Origin: Laburnicola sp. R22_1
Lineage: Eukaryota; Ascomycota; Dothideomycetes; Pleosporales; Didymosphaeriaceae
Direction: 5' to 3'
Length of the DNA: 64,000 nt
Assembly (NCBI GenBank): GCA_014281115.1
Contig: JACONQ010000016.1
Span: forward strand, 124,001-188,000
Under the pieces are notes generated by a model. It was not told the origin of the DNA. It saw only the letters and a list, made by a program, of their open reading frames with translations, and made no database searches. Below, piece by piece: positions 11,113-23,400 of this stretch. The position numbers were made by a program, and so were the translations under genes. Position 1 is the first letter of the stretch, and every line of letters begins with the position of its first letter.

Positions 11113-14100
11113 CAGACTTGGCAACAATCAAACAGTCAGTCCAGAGAGCGTAGGGACTATTTGACTGCGTTTTCGAGGCCGCTGGACTGCTTGTTTGACT
11201 ACCAAGCTTTTCAGCGTGAATTGAGACTGTTTGACTGTTTGACAGAGTACGTGGCTTTTGGACTGATTAATTAACTGATTGATTGCTTGTTTGCGTTACC
11301 TATACTTAAACTGCTCTAGTTGAGCTTCGATTTTGTTTAAGTCGTTAAGAGAGGTTTCTAAAGTAGTAGAAGCGTTGGTAGTTGCTAAACGTTTGATGCC
11401 TGCTCTCCTCCAGGACTTAACCGACTGTAGGGCGGAGATGAGATCGGGCTTTATACGCAGGCGTCGAGGGCCTAAGAGGTCTCTAAGCTCACTGAACATC
11501 CTCTCACAGTCAGCAGAGGAGGCTGGTATTGAGTAAATATCGAGCGCAAGCCTAGACAGCGTAGGAAACTGCTTCTCCTAAAGAAGCTAGTACTTGATAG
11601 GATTGAGCGAAAGCGGATCGTCCTCTGTAAGTGGTGTTTGGCGCTTCCAGACTTCGTATTCATCCTCAAGGGCCTCCTCTACTTGATAGAGAGCTGCCTT
11701 TATAGAGTTTTTGAGAAAGGCTGAGCGGCTAGCAGATGCTGATATACGTGGCTTTTTAGCTGGGTGTGGATCGCTGGGAGAGCTCCTGCCCAACTCAGCT
11801 GCTAGCTTCTCCTGATAAGATCTGTATAGCTTCATAAAGCCCTTGTGGTTATTTGGCAACCAGTCTCTCTTATAATGAGGGCCATTTTTCTCCTTGTTGT
11901 AGTCATCTGGTACACTCTACAAAGCTTCTAGATGGAGCTTATAGTGTGGATAGAGGATTGTTGCGGTGTAGTATATTGGCGAGTTGTCAAACTTCTAGTA
12001 GTACTCGGCCAACTTCGCATGGGCTAGATTGATGTTGACTGCCAGGTGATCCTCTGGGGCATTAGGATCGCTGAAGTCCACCTTTTTAAGTCGTGATTTC
12101 TGCTCTTTAAGCTCGTTAAGAAGCCACTCGAAAGTAATAACTACTTCCTAGATAGCTCTATGGCGGCTGACGTGGCCTCTGCCCTATAGTAGCTTTGTAG
12201 CTTCTTTAAATGGACTTAGTAGCTTGATGTATTCGCTAATCGTCGTCTAGTTGTTAGCTATCAATCCTCCTTCTTGTATGAATAACCTAGGCTTAGCGCG
12301 CTGCAATTGTGTATTGCAACGCTGTAAGGCCGCCTCTACTCTAGCGTTGTTAATCTTTATATGGGTGTAGTTGTTGATAGGACTGTGAAGCTGGGCAGCT
12401 CGCTCTATGGCCCTATAATAGGAGTTCTACTGAGTCTTGACAGGGCGTATAAGCTCATAAGTCTCTAATAATGACTTGCCTAGCTGCTTGGCCTCCTGAA
12501 CTTGTAGCTTCTTAAATAACTCTTAGGTTTGCGAGGTACAGATAGACGCGATAATATCGAACAGTACACTAATTGGGCTGTACTTTCGCTACTTATTAAG
12601 AAACGCTTCTTCTTCCTAGCAAGTAGTTAGCAGGCGGCAGGAAAGTGAGGAGGCTAGACGCTTAGTTTTACCTGTAAATTCGAGTCCTTGTTCTTAAAGG
12701 CTTCCTTATCTTTGCCCTATATCACTAATTGAGCGCTTAGGTTGAGGATATGACATGTACAGCGGAGTTGTCGATGGGGCGCCCAGAAGTTGTACTGTGT
12801 AGCTAGCGCGTTGACAGCTGCGTTGTTATTTGTCGCGTTATTAAGCACGAAGTAGCCAAGTCGCGATTTGTCGATATTAAAGATCTGGAGAGTCTTACTT
12901 ACAATGTGGGCAATGTTCTCTCCAGAGTGGCGGCCGTAGAGCTGCGGTAGCCCAAGCACATAGTCCTGAATGTCGCCCTACTTGTCTAGATAATGTACAC
13001 ATATCCCAGTGAGAGCGCGCTTGCCGCCATACGTAGTCCAATTGTTAAAGGATATATGGATAAGGGATTGGGCCTTCTTTAGGTGTTGCGTAACGGCCGG
13101 GATCATCGCGTGGTATTCGCTCAGGATATGGCGGCTAAGAGAATTGTGACTCCGCTAAACTGACTGCTCTGCAATAGGATTAGCAGCTTCAATTAGCTGG
13201 TGGAAGGCAGCAGTTTCTACAACTTGGAGCGACTGGTTATTGGCGACTATCCAGTTAATAAGCGCGTCCCGGAATCGCTTCTGTGAGAAGCTTGATGCCA
13301 TCTCATTTGCCACCTTCTGTGATACTTTAACACTATTCCATTGTAACTAATGGACGATCGAGCTTGTACTCGGCGGCAGGTTGAAGCTTATTGGCCCATC
13401 CTTATTGAATCTGTGGCCTAGAGTGTTAGTAGAGAGGTGTGTACTAGCAGAGGAAGTTGATGTGTGTACGTCATATTCGCCACGCGGCATTTTGTGGATA
13501 TAACAATATTTGCAGAGCCACCACCTCTTTTGCTTCCTGCTATGCCACAGAGGCCACCTGTATTTGTATATCCAGCTTGTAAAGCCTCTCTTACTGTCCT
13601 CTTCTTGTTGCTATAGGTGTGGGACACGTCTCCACTTAATGCTGTTGAATTGCTTGTCGCAATTATCGTTATCTATTAGTTGGACTTTATTGGGCTTGTT
13701 ATTGAGTTTGGGAGCAAGGGAGGGCGATATTAGGGCTGTATTTTTGCGGTTTGCGCGTGTAACACGCTCGCTAAAGACTCTTTTCGCGTTTCTGTTCATA
13801 CTATAGAGCAGCGTAGATGTGGGAGGGCGCGTAGAGTGGAGAGTATAGGTGGAAGTAGCTAGGTGTTAATGGCGGAAGCTGTGTTGTTGAAAGTTTGGGT
13901 AGAGCTGCCTATTTAGGTAAGGCGTTAGATTTTTCGCTCTCTAAAACCTCAACACCAAAAAAGTATCGCGACTTTGGGCCATATATTGACATCGATTTAT
14001 CCACCAAATCCACAAGAAAAAAGGCTATATTTAGCCAATCAATCAATTAGTCTGGCAACTTTCAGACTGTTTGATTGGATAATCAGAGCCCTTCAGACTG

Positions 14101-14170
14101 TTTGACTGATTGCTTACAAAGCAATCAAACAATCAGTCTGACTTTTTCAGACTGATTGTTGCCAAGTCTG
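11113..14170 (-). mobile_element. hAT transposon 1, complete (3058 bp)
   Basis: The terminal inverted repeats begin CAGACTTGGCAACAATCA at both ends, and the element is flanked by a perfect 8-bp target duplication GCCGAGTA (11105-11112 and 14171-14178), the hallmark of hAT elements. Subterminal regions are full of GACTGTTTGA-type motifs in both orientations. The transposase reads on the minus strand. Damage is moderate and of RIP type (CAG to TAG), much milder than in the AT-rich block. It sits in otherwise ordinary gene space, 2 kb before a RIP-damaged monooxygenase gene. Confidence 0.93.
11296..13799 (-). pseudogene. hAT transposase (degraded)
   Basis: Reading from 13799, the frame shows an N-terminal basic region, a BED-type zinc finger beginning WWLCKYC with spaced His residues (near 13500-13400), a central segment with YFVLNNATNNNAAVNALA and LRCTCHILNLSAQ (12717-12959, typical of hAT catalytic cores), and a C-terminal dimerisation region with SIPASSADCERMFSELRDLL followed by RIKPDLISALQSVKSW (near 11560-11400). 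The frame is broken by several TAG/TAA codons at positions expected for Gln or Trp, and a frame change occurs between about 11860 and 12700. The expected intact product would be around 830 residues. It is not expected to be active. Confidence 0.85.
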
Positions 14171-14242
14171 GCCGAGTACCACCGAAAAGCGAAGCCGGCT
14201 CTGCGTCGGAGAAGATCCTTTAACTTACAGCAACAGGGCAAA

Positions 14243-14320
14243 AGTCTGCGTACCACATGTTACCCCAGGGTAAGCAATACCAAGGCCGACTGTACTGAAA
14301 CTTTTCTCCTGCGGCTGTAG
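14243..14320 (+). repeat. Diverged direct repeat, right copy
   Basis: Partner of 10815-10892; see that entry. Its position just outside the right end of hAT element 1 may be coincidence, since the transposon boundaries are fixed by an independent 8-bp duplication. Confidence 0.6.
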
Positions 14321-14454
14321 CTCCACCACCGTCCAGCTCACGGAATATTAGACGAAAGGAAAAATGCGGTGCAAGCGAACAGGCGCGACAGGTACATGCG
14401 TCGAGAGAAGCTGACAACTAAGCCACTGACAGTGAAGACAGCGTACTGAGATCG

Positions 14455-15416
14455 ATGGTAGCTTTATCGCCATTTCTCTGGCAGCACGAGCTTCGGTTAA
14501 GCACTTACACCCGACGGGGGACGCATTTCTCCGAAAAGCTAGGGACATCTCTGGCCGTAGTCCTAGGGATTCTCATCCTGATATGTCTTCTGCTCGTGAC
14601 CTGCAGAACTTCGGGGAAGGGTAGGAAAAGCAGAACTTCGACGGCGGTCGTCAGTGGTCCACCGTCCAACCGTCGGCGACTCGAGCGGAAAAGAGGATAT
14701 GAGCGTGTTCGGCCAGGATCGAAGAAGAAGCGGGGGAAGCGAGAAGATAGTGAAGATCTTCAGAGATTAGCTTCGAGCTTTCAAGATGGCGATGGCTTAC
14801 TGCACGTTCCACTTGAAGAACTCCCCGACAGCCCGGACGAACCGGCACCAGCACCAGTAGCACTGCGACTTTCATTCCAAACCATTGGCGAAAGTCGACC
14901 AGACCTGCCTGAACCGAGGCTGCGCGCACCACATCCGAATAAGACCACTGCATGGAACACAGGCGAAATCGCAAGCAGTTCGAGAGCCAGCAACAGGTTC
15001 ACTCAGAGTCAACCACCACGAACCACATCACCTCCCCACAGTCCTCCTACCGACCGTTACAACCACCCATATTCCGGATCCCACGTACTACGCAACCCAC
15101 CCAATCCCTCAATCACCACACATACCCAAACCATTCAACCCAACCCACCATACCACAGAGAATCCCAACAAAGTCGGACCTCAATCTCCAATACAATGGT
15201 GAAGCTTCATAACCTATAGTCGAACCTGAGTTGGCAACGCAAGCTGCGGGCAATCAAGATACCGACACCGAAGCAGGTGCTTCCAATAACAGCGGAGCAC
15301 AGTTCGTACCTCATTTGCCGGTCCCTACACCTACGCGTCCGCCGCGAACAAGACGACCAGGAGGTGGTAGAGATTACGACAAGAGCGCGATGAGGAGGTA
15401 CGGTAGCGCTGTGTAG
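14455..15416 (+). pseudogene. Possible single-pass membrane protein gene, frame interrupted
   Basis: An open frame from ATG 14455 to 15219 encodes one clear membrane segment (LGTSLAVVLGILILICLLLV, about residues 31-50), a basic KGRKSR stretch and an RKRGYERVRPGSKKKRGK region, then a proline- and serine-rich tail. A second frame (14952-15212), followed after a single TAA by the stretch VEPELATQAAGNQDTD and ending in RRYGSAV at 15416, looks like the natural C-terminus. Joining the two needs a frame change, and the TAA at 15210-15212 could be a RIP change from CAA. There is no recognised family. The gene lies between hAT element 1 and the RIP-damaged monooxygenase, so mild damage would fit. An undetected intron is an alternative to the frameshift. 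Confidence 0.35.
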
Positions 15417-16128
15417 CGCTCGCTGTAGCGACCTCGAGACCTCGGGAGTGCGACCTGGATGTCGATATAGTCGGAGGTGTGAGATGGTACTTACTGCAGG
15501 AGAGGAAGGAAGGCGCAAGTGATGACGAGGGGAAGTCGTCAAGGGACCGCACCCAAAAAAACTCCACCAAAGATTTCAGTTCGCATCCATTTAGAAAAAA
15601 AAAATACACACCAATCACCAACCCCCCACGCAACGAATAGTGCTGTATTAGGTGCTTAAAGAAGGATTATAATATTGTGCCGGATGGGATGCATCTGGCC
15701 CCTGACGTCGGCTACGCTAGCTCCCAGAGAAGGACCAGGGGCCAGGACAATTTTCGCCGACGTTAGTATCGACCATGCCCAAGGTGATTAGACGATCCTT
15801 TAGAAGCACGGCTTTGATCTCATGTTTGGCTGTTGCATATTAGTAGGACCTTGCGATGTTTACAAAAAGTGATGATGTCACCATACATTTTCGCTCGCTT
15901 CCGACCAAGCGAGTGCTGAAATAGTTTCCGCGCCTCGGGGGTTACGGGGGTTAGACGATTCCTTCTACACGGACGCGGACCTTATGCGCATGATTGTGGC
16001 CCCTCGGTGGTTACGCTTTACATGGACAGCAGATGATAAATATGTCTTCTCGTCGCCGTTTGGCTGAGACTCACAACAGCGGGCTTTTCGATTGAGCGTC
16101 GTGTGACATAGGACAATCCAACACGACC
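15417..16128. other. Intergenic region upstream of the monooxygenase gene
   Basis: About 700 bases with no recognisable gene. It probably includes the promoter of the FAD monooxygenase gene. Confidence 0.45.
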
Positions 16129-17424
16129 ATGTCTCAACAACCACTCTCCATCCTCATCTCTGGCGCGGGCGTCGCTGGAGCTTCCTTGGCCCTTATGCTA
16201 GCCCGTCAGCCATCGTTTAGAATGCAACCCAACATCACCCTCATTGAGCGCGCTGGCGAGCCGCGTACAACTGGTCAAGCAATCTACATCCGTGGGCCGG
16301 CCGTGGATGTTATTCGCAAGATAGGCCTCGAGCCAGAAATCAAGGCCAGACATACCAGCGAGAAAGGCCTTGCTTTCCTCAATGCAAAAGGCGATATCGT
16401 AGCATACTTTCCAGCGACGGGGGACACGAGCAAACAGGGCGCAAGCAGCGAGTATGAGATTCTTCGGGGCGAACTGACCGGCCTGCTACTGGGAGGCGTG
16501 GATGAAGCGAAAAACAAGGGTGCAAATATCAAAGTCGTGTATGGGGAATGTATCAAGTCGATGGAAGAGCGGAACGATGGCACCGGGGTGGATGTCTCCT
16601 TTGCGAACGGGAGGCTCGAGGACCAGAGATTCGACGTGGTAGTGGGAGCAGACGGCATAGCGTCCAATACACGCTCCATGATCTTCGGCAAGGAGGATCG
16701 CCGCGAGCATGTCAAGCCCTCAGGCCTGTACATTGGCTTCTTTTCCATCCCCCGAGTGCCAGAAGACGACAACCTTTGGCGTTGGTATCAGTTCCCTCCT
16801 AGGCTTGCCGTGCATCTGAGGCCGCACCGCAACGGGAAAACAATGGGAGTCTATCTCAGCATATGCAACCCGACAAAGTCGCGCAACCCCGACATGGAAC
16901 CCATCGTTCATGCAGACGTGGCCACGCAGAAGACCTACCTACGACAACGGTTTTAAAATGCCGGCTTCGCGCAGAGCAAAAGAATTCTCGACGCGCTGGA
17001 CGCATCAGACGACTTCTACATGTCGCACTGGTGCCAAGCTAAAACGCCGCAGTGGACAAAAGGACGGTGCGTGATCTTAGGAGACGCTGCCTTTGCCACA
17101 ATGGGCATCGGTACTAGTCTTGCCATGACCGGCGCATACACGATAGCCGGCGAGCTCTCTAAGATCGCATCGTCTGAAGAGGTGCCGTAGGCTCTTCGGG
17201 CTTATGAGCACAAATTCCGGCCGTTTGTCGCGAACTGGACCAATGCAATGATCTGGTCAGGATTTCCGCAGCTCGCGAACCCGCAGACGGCATGGGGGCT
17301 TTGGGTATTGCATACGATCTTGAGAATGGTGGTCGCTTTGCGGATACCGCAGCTGGCCACATGGGTAGCCAGTGGCCCGGGAGAGAAGAAAGAGGACTGG
17401 ACGTTACCGGAGTATGGGTGGTAA
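16129..17424 (+). pseudogene. FAD-dependent monooxygenase, two in-frame stops of RIP type
   Basis: A single uninterrupted frame of 432 codons carries two internal stops: TAA at 16954-16956 (residue 276) and TAG at 17188-17190 (residue 354). Reading through them, the protein has the complete layout of the aromatic-ring hydroxylase / TetX-like family. There is an N-terminal dinucleotide fold SGAGVAGASLALMLAR, the mid-protein VVGADGIASNTR motif and the C-terminal GD motif VILGDAAFATMGIG. Both stops are one C-to-T change from CAA and CAG in CpA context, which is the RIP signature, and there is no frameshift. Such enzymes use NAD(P)H and oxygen to hydroxylate or epoxidise small molecules, often in secondary metabolism or detoxification; the substrate cannot be told. 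If the stops are real, only the N-terminal two thirds is made. Confidence 0.88.
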
Positions 17425-18142
17425 CGAGTGGTGTGCGACCAGCGCTATCTCCGCGTTCCCGGCTTCTTTCTAAGATCTGCGTCGTCATATGATGCAGTAA
17501 GCTGGTACAGGAAGGCTCTATGTGTGTAGGTATGATTCAATGGGTGCCGGCTTCATGGGTCCATATATGGGGTCCACGGCGGGTATCAAAGCCCCACGTG
17601 ACATCTTTCCAAAATCTCCATCCTCGAATATTAGTTAGTAAACTCTCATATATCTACAATTAAGAACCTCTCTACTCTCCCATATCACACTATCTACCGC
17701 ATTGCTACTGAGTTGGTAGAATATGAACAATCTTGTCTGGGCTTCATTCACGGTTATGGTACGTTACCGGTAAAATGTAGGGTTATCGGATTAGGTTTAG
17801 CGTAAAAGTGTTCTGGAAAATTGAACACACAAGGACAGATTCACTCCAACGTGAGTACGCGCAACCACGCTCACAAATCACGACAGTGGTTAAAGATACA
17901 ATTCTGAAATTCAAGTGCGCGTATCTACAGTCCCGAAGTCATGGCACACACGTGCGGTAACTGCCAGTCTGGGGCTTGGCAGATACGGGATAACACGAGG
18001 ACTACAAGGATAGCGATGCATGCCAGGTGTCTGATAGTTTCAAAAATCAGGGGATTTCTTGGCAGCCCTCTAAGATTCGCCTACTACCTAGTAGCACCTA
18101 CTGAAGATTAATATTATTACTATATTATTATATAGTATATAT
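17425..18142. other. 3' flank of the monooxygenase and border of the AT-rich block
   Basis: No gene is recognised. Base composition changes abruptly near 18050: upstream sequence is mixed, downstream sequence is dominated by A and T with TA steps. Confidence 0.6.
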
Positions 18143-18240
18143 AACATTAATTTATCTATCTAGAGGTAGCATAATAAAGGCTTTTATTTTAAATAATATA
18201 ATAAAAAAGCAGAGCCCCTACTTAATAATTAAAAAGAGTA
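18143..18240 (+). repeat. Short repeat R, copy 1
   Basis: Member of a dispersed family of about 120 bases. It shares CTATCTAGAGGTAG, the AAAGGCTTTTATTTTAAATA block and TTAAAAAGAGTA with the other copies. Confidence 0.75.
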
Positions 18241-18242
18241 TG

Positions 18243-18368
18243 TGGCATTAATTAAATCTACCTAGGGGTAGAACGACAAAGGCTTTTATCTTAAATAATA
18301 TGACAAATAAGTAGAGCCTCCTACTTAGTAATTAAAAAGAGCGTAAAAAGGTAATTATAAAAAAAGCG
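18243..18368 (+). repeat. Short repeat R, copy 2
   Basis: Starts GTGGCATTAATTAAATCTAC and ends in an A-rich run. It directly abuts X copy 1. Confidence 0.8.
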
Positions 18369-19492
18369 TCGGCTTACTAAATACCTTTTTTAACCTATTT
18401 TTTTAGTTTGAGGTTAAAGTAGATTAAGATAGAAGGTTATTATATACTATATATAGCACCTAATTCTAATTAAAAACTAACCTTAAATATTACCTAATAA
18501 TGCGATAATAGTTTAAGCCTTAAACTTACTCGCACTTTGCCTACACTCTATAAGCTTCTTACCTACGCAAGATTTACTTACGCTATATATAGCCTATCTA
18601 GATTATTACTATTAGTATTATTAACTATCTACGCTTACACGCCGCTTACACGGTGTACTTGCTTAAATAAGCTAACGCTATTATAATAGCTAGAAGAATC
18701 TTATAAATCTATATAACACTTTTACTATACTAGAGCTTATTAATAAAAATATTATTGTTCTTCTTTTGCGTCCCCTACTAGAGGATTCTATTACTAATAA
18801 GGAGTAATTGCGCCTACTAAAGTGAGAATTTAACCTTATAGTCCTTTGCAAACTAGATAAGCTACTAACCTAATTAGTATACTAGGACTATCTTATAGAT
18901 AGTTAAGTATACCTATCTCTTACGCTATATAAGTATCTAATAAATAGAATAGAACTCTAGTATAGTTACCTTAAGGGCAGTGTTGTAAATCTTTAGTGTA
19001 TACTCTTTAGTATTAGTAAGTATATTAGTGTTAGATAATTTAGGGTTAATACTTAAGTAGATAGTAGGGTGTAGAGTAATAGTAGGGATTTTATTAAAAA
19101 CAACCTTAATACAGTAATAGAGTAATAGTATATCTACTACGTATTACCCTTATACTACTTATAAGAAATAGTATATATCTATTAATATATTAACTTATAT
19201 TGTTTGTAATAATCTAGATAGTAAAGAAAGAATATCTTATAGCATTACTGCGCTAACGTTTTATCCCTTCTCTAAAGTTCTAACTATGACCTTTTTATAA
19301 ATTAACTTTGCATATAGGAGCTATGCGCGCTAAGACCGCTAAGCTCGCTTAGCAGTTTAAACGCGATTTTTTTGTAATTACTACCTTTTTTACGCTCTTT
19401 TTAATTACTACGTAGGGGGCTCTGCTTTTTTTATTATGTTATTTAAGATAAAAGCCTTTGTTATGCTACTCCTAGGTAGTTAATATAACGCC
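18369..19492 (+). repeat. X repeat, copy 1 (about 1.1 kb)
   Basis: Best reference copy of the X family. It begins near GGCTTACTAAATACC and ends in an R unit in reverse orientation (19370-19492) with terminal AACGCCA. I see no coding sequence in it; GT/TA-rich RIP products dominate. Internal landmarks such as the TTACTAATAAGGAGTAATTG and TATAAGAAATAGTAT segments recur in the other X copies, which lets insertions in those copies be recognised. Confidence 0.7.
19370..19492 (-). repeat. Short repeat R, copy 3 (3' end of X copy 1)
   Basis: Reverse orientation. Contains GTAGGGGGCTCTGCTTTTTT and AAGATAAAAGCCTTTG. Confidence 0.8.
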
Positions 19493-19515
19493 ATATAAAA
19501 AAAAGAAAAAGAGTA

Positions 19516-19640
19516 TATGTGGCGTTATTTTATCTACCTAGGGGTAGGACGACAAAGGCTTTTATCTTAAATAACATAATAAAAAAAGCAGAGCTTTCTA
19601 CTTAGTAATTAAAAAAGGTGTAACAAGGTAATAATAAAAA
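19516..19640 (+). repeat. Short repeat R, copy 4
   Basis: Starts TGGCGTTATTTTATCTACC. It faces copy 5 in inverted orientation across about 45 bases, so the pair could form a long hairpin (19516-19803). Confidence 0.8.
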
Positions 19641-19686
19641 AAAGAGAAAAAGAGTATAAAAAAGATAATTATTAAAAAACCACTTT

Positions 19687-19803
19687 TTTTATAATTACCT
19701 ATTTTACACTCTTTTTAATTACTAAGTAGGGGGCTCTGCTTTTTTTTGTTATACTATTTTAGATAAAAGCCTTTATTATTCTATTCCCAGGTAGTGAATT
19801 TAA
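19687..19803 (-). repeat. Short repeat R, copy 5
   Basis: Inverted partner of copy 4. Confidence 0.8.
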
Positions 19804-19975
19804 TAATATAAAAAAATATAGCATAAAAATTTCTAGAAAAGTACTTTTTATATATAAAATTTAAACTTTTTTAAACTTTCTTACTATCTTTTTATATTAT
19901 TAAGATGTAAGTAGTTACTTTTATTTAATCTCTTATTAAATAGCACTAAAATTAGATAGCCTATTTATTTTTAAT

Positions 19976-20086
19976 TTTTATAATTACCTTTTCATACTCT
20001 TTTTAATTACTAAGTAGGGGCTCTGCTTTTTTATTATATTATTTAAGATAAAAGCCTTTATTATTCTACTTCTAGGTAGTTAATTA
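19976..20086 (-). repeat. Short repeat R, copy 6, interrupted by hAT element 2
   Basis: Its outer end contains the GTTAATTA (20079-20086) that is duplicated on the other side of hAT element 2. Confidence 0.8.
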
Positions 20087-20111
20087 TAGGCTAGTAAATA
20101 GGTTCGGAGTA

Positions 20112-20290
20112 TCTAGCTTAGGTATAGGGTTAGGTTAGGGTCGTATAGACCCTAAGTATAGGTTGGGTTAGAGTTATATAGACTCTAGGTATAGGTTAGG
20201 TTAGGTTGTATAGACTCTAGATATAGGTTAGATTAGATTGCACAGACTCCTAGATATAGGTTAGATTAGAGTACCTATTAGAGTTGCGTA
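20112..20290 (+). repeat. Left subterminal tandem repeats of hAT element 2
   Basis: About five degenerate units of roughly 33-36 bases, each with GTATAGGTTAGGTTAGAGT and TATAGACTCTAG. The GGTTAG core looks telomere-like, but the units also carry the TATAGACTCTAG segment. They lie 25 bases inside the left terminal repeat. Confidence 0.8.
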
Positions 20291-20459
20291 ACTTATATTA
20301 TATAAAATTAATAGTAATAAAATTAGTAACTTTAGTTACTTTCTAAAGGTATATAAAAAAAGAGATTTAAGTAAAAGTAAAATTAACGCTATTTTGCTAT
20401 TAATATATATATTTATTTTATTTTATTATTGCTAACACTATAGTAGCGCTAAGGCCTTA

Positions 20460-23400
20460 ACTGCTTTTGCAGTAGCTACCCCTAGTAGAAAGGAGTTAGT
20501 AGCTTACTATCTAAAACCTTAGAATTTTATATAGTTTTAATAGTCTTTTTATTAGCTAGTAGCTTATATAAATTATTCCCTATATCTAATAGTACTATGT
20601 CCTCTAAATTATCCTCCTCTATATTAGAATCTAATAACTTTATAAATTGCTTATTAGCTATTATAAACATAACTATTATAACCTTTTAAATTATTTAAGC
20701 AGCGAGATTGTGCTTTTAATCTCTAATTATATTCCTACTAGTGTTAAAGACACGCTTAACACCTACCTATAAAATTTACACTACTAAAATATTCTTTATA
20801 ACCTATATAAGTTAGGGGTAAGATATTTAATAAACTTTTTACTACGCTAGTATATTAAACCTATTACTCTTTTTAACTATAGAAGTACTTAGGTATATTT
20901 TTTCTTTTATCTAAGTTAGGCCTAAGTTATAATTAACATCTAGCATAGCTAAACTTTAGCTAGAGGTAGAGAGGCTACTAGACTATAAACTAGATAGCGA
21001 AGAAGGCTTTTAAAACTATTTACTACCTTGAAACTATCTTAGGTTAGTATTTAAGACTAGAGTAGGGTCCCTAGCTATTAGGCTATTATAGTAATTAAAG
21101 TATTCTAGGAACTATTAGTAGTATATATACTTGTTCTAGGTCTCTTATATTATATTCTATGCAACTATTAGTATATAAATATAATAAATAGCTATAAATA
21201 TAATATCTTATACGCTATAAGCTTTTACAAAGGATCTAATATTATTATATAGTTAAATAAGAAACCCTTCTCTTTATCTATTTTTAAGTAATACTTATAT
21301 AACTTCTCTTATTATATTTTAGCTATCGTCTATATAGATTCTAGCTATCTAATATTGTTTAACTCTTTAATAAGCTTATTATTTATTTTATCTAGGAAAT
21401 TAAAGAGCTAGTTATATATAAGCTAGATGTATAGAACCTAGGGTTTCTAGTTCTTACTTAGAAAGTTTATAGCCTCTTTAAACTTTTAAAGCATGGAAGT
21501 AATTAACTTAAGATATAACTATTCTATGGCTAATAGTTAAAGTTTCTTAAAGTCTTTAAAGTCTGCCTTTATAGTATTACTATAATTAGAAGTGTTTAAT
21601 CTCCTAGTTATCTTTATTATAATCTTCTTCTCTAGCTATATATTAATATTTGCCTAAAGCTTTAGTGCGCGCTTATATATATTATGCGTAGAGTTTTATC
21701 TTATTTAGATATCTTAAATTATAAATAATTGCTTCTTTAGCAGTGTGCTACTCTATATTATAAGAAATTACTTAAATTACTATAGCAACTAGTTAATTAC
21801 AATGCAAATAGCATAGAGCTGCGTACTAGTTAGTCTATAAGAACTTTCTATAATAATAGCTAACGTACCTTACAAAGGGAATTTAGAATAGATATCTACG
21901 CCTAGATTTTATTTATATGTTACTGCTGTAGTGTCTCTCTAGAGTTAAGATTAATAGGCGCTAACAACTTAAGGTAATAGATAATATCTTAAACTGTACA
22001 GTTAATAATATAAGCAAGATATAGAATTGTATTCTCTTTTTAGTTCTAGATAATATTATTCTCTAATAGTTTGTGCTGGACGCTCTAAGCTAGGGTACTA
22101 TTATTGCTAATATTATTATATATAATTACTAGGAGCTTCTACGCAGTTTCTATATTCTTAAGGACCTATAGTATCTTTAATACTATTAATACTCTAGTAT
22201 AGCTACTATATTTTAGTATAAAGTCAAGTAGCTTTTTCTTAAGCTACTAAGTATTATTAATATAGTAATTATTAATAGCTAGAAAGCTAAGGTAATTAGC
22301 CGCAGACTACGCGTTAAGCAAGATAGAGAGTTTACTTATCCTACTAATATTGCTAAGAATAGCTGCCTTAGCAGCGTTAAATTTATTTAGAAATATCTAG
22401 TAGAATCTATATTAGCTAGTTATTGCAGTGTTAGGCCTAAGGAAATAGAGAAAGTATTAAAAGAATAGTTACTCTACTATTTAAAAGGACTAGTTATTAT
22501 TAATTACTACCTATATAAGTTTAGTTTTAAGCGCCTATAAAGAATATATACGATATAAAATAGCTATCTACTTTTTTTTATACTAAAGGGTGAAAGTTCT
22601 TTTATAAATAGGCTTATCCTACTATGTATATACTTAGAATCTTATATAGTTAATAAGGTACTTAGTGCTAATTAGCTAGGTACTAGTAGAGTTAATACTT
22701 AGGTGTTATAATATATAGCTATAGTTAAGATAGAATATATATAGATAACTAGAGGGGTACTCTTCGCCCTTCTAGAATATAGTCTAGATAATACCTATAT
22801 AAAGATAAGAGTTCTAGTGTAGGTCATAGGTTTAATTATCTTTAGCCTATTAAGTATTAGACTACTACGCATCCTATATAGCAAATATCTTTTTCTCTAT
22901 CTTTAACTCTTAAAAGTCTAAAGGGGAATGTTAGATAAGACAAATTGTTCTACTTCTTAACCTATTAGCCTATAGGGCTAGGATTTTATATCTAAAAAGA
23001 GTATTTAGTAGTAGGGCAACTAGTTTATTAATACAGGGCTATATATTAATTCCTAGGATAGGTGTAGTACTTAATATAGCATTTAAGAATATTAGTATAA
23101 TAATAAAAATAATACCTAGTTAAATAGTTATTTAAGAGAATAGTAGTTTAAAAAGAGGATAGAATAAACTAAATTCTATAATATTAACTATACTAGTATT
23201 TAACTAATATTAAGATTAGCTAGAAATAGTGTATAGCGCATAGTATACTAATAATAAGTTAGTTTTAAATCTAAACTAGTATATAGCTCTTTAATGTAGA
23301 GTTAGTTTTAGGTAGTAATTAGCTTATTACTATACTACTATAGGTGGCATTCTTAGCAACTAGTATATAATTATTAGCTATAATAATTAGCTATAGCAGA

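Noticed and set aside
20112..20290. Telomere or chromosome end suggested by GGTTAG-like repeats
   Set aside because: The units include a non-telomeric segment, recur inverted at the other end of hAT element 2, and sequence continues for 44 kb beyond.
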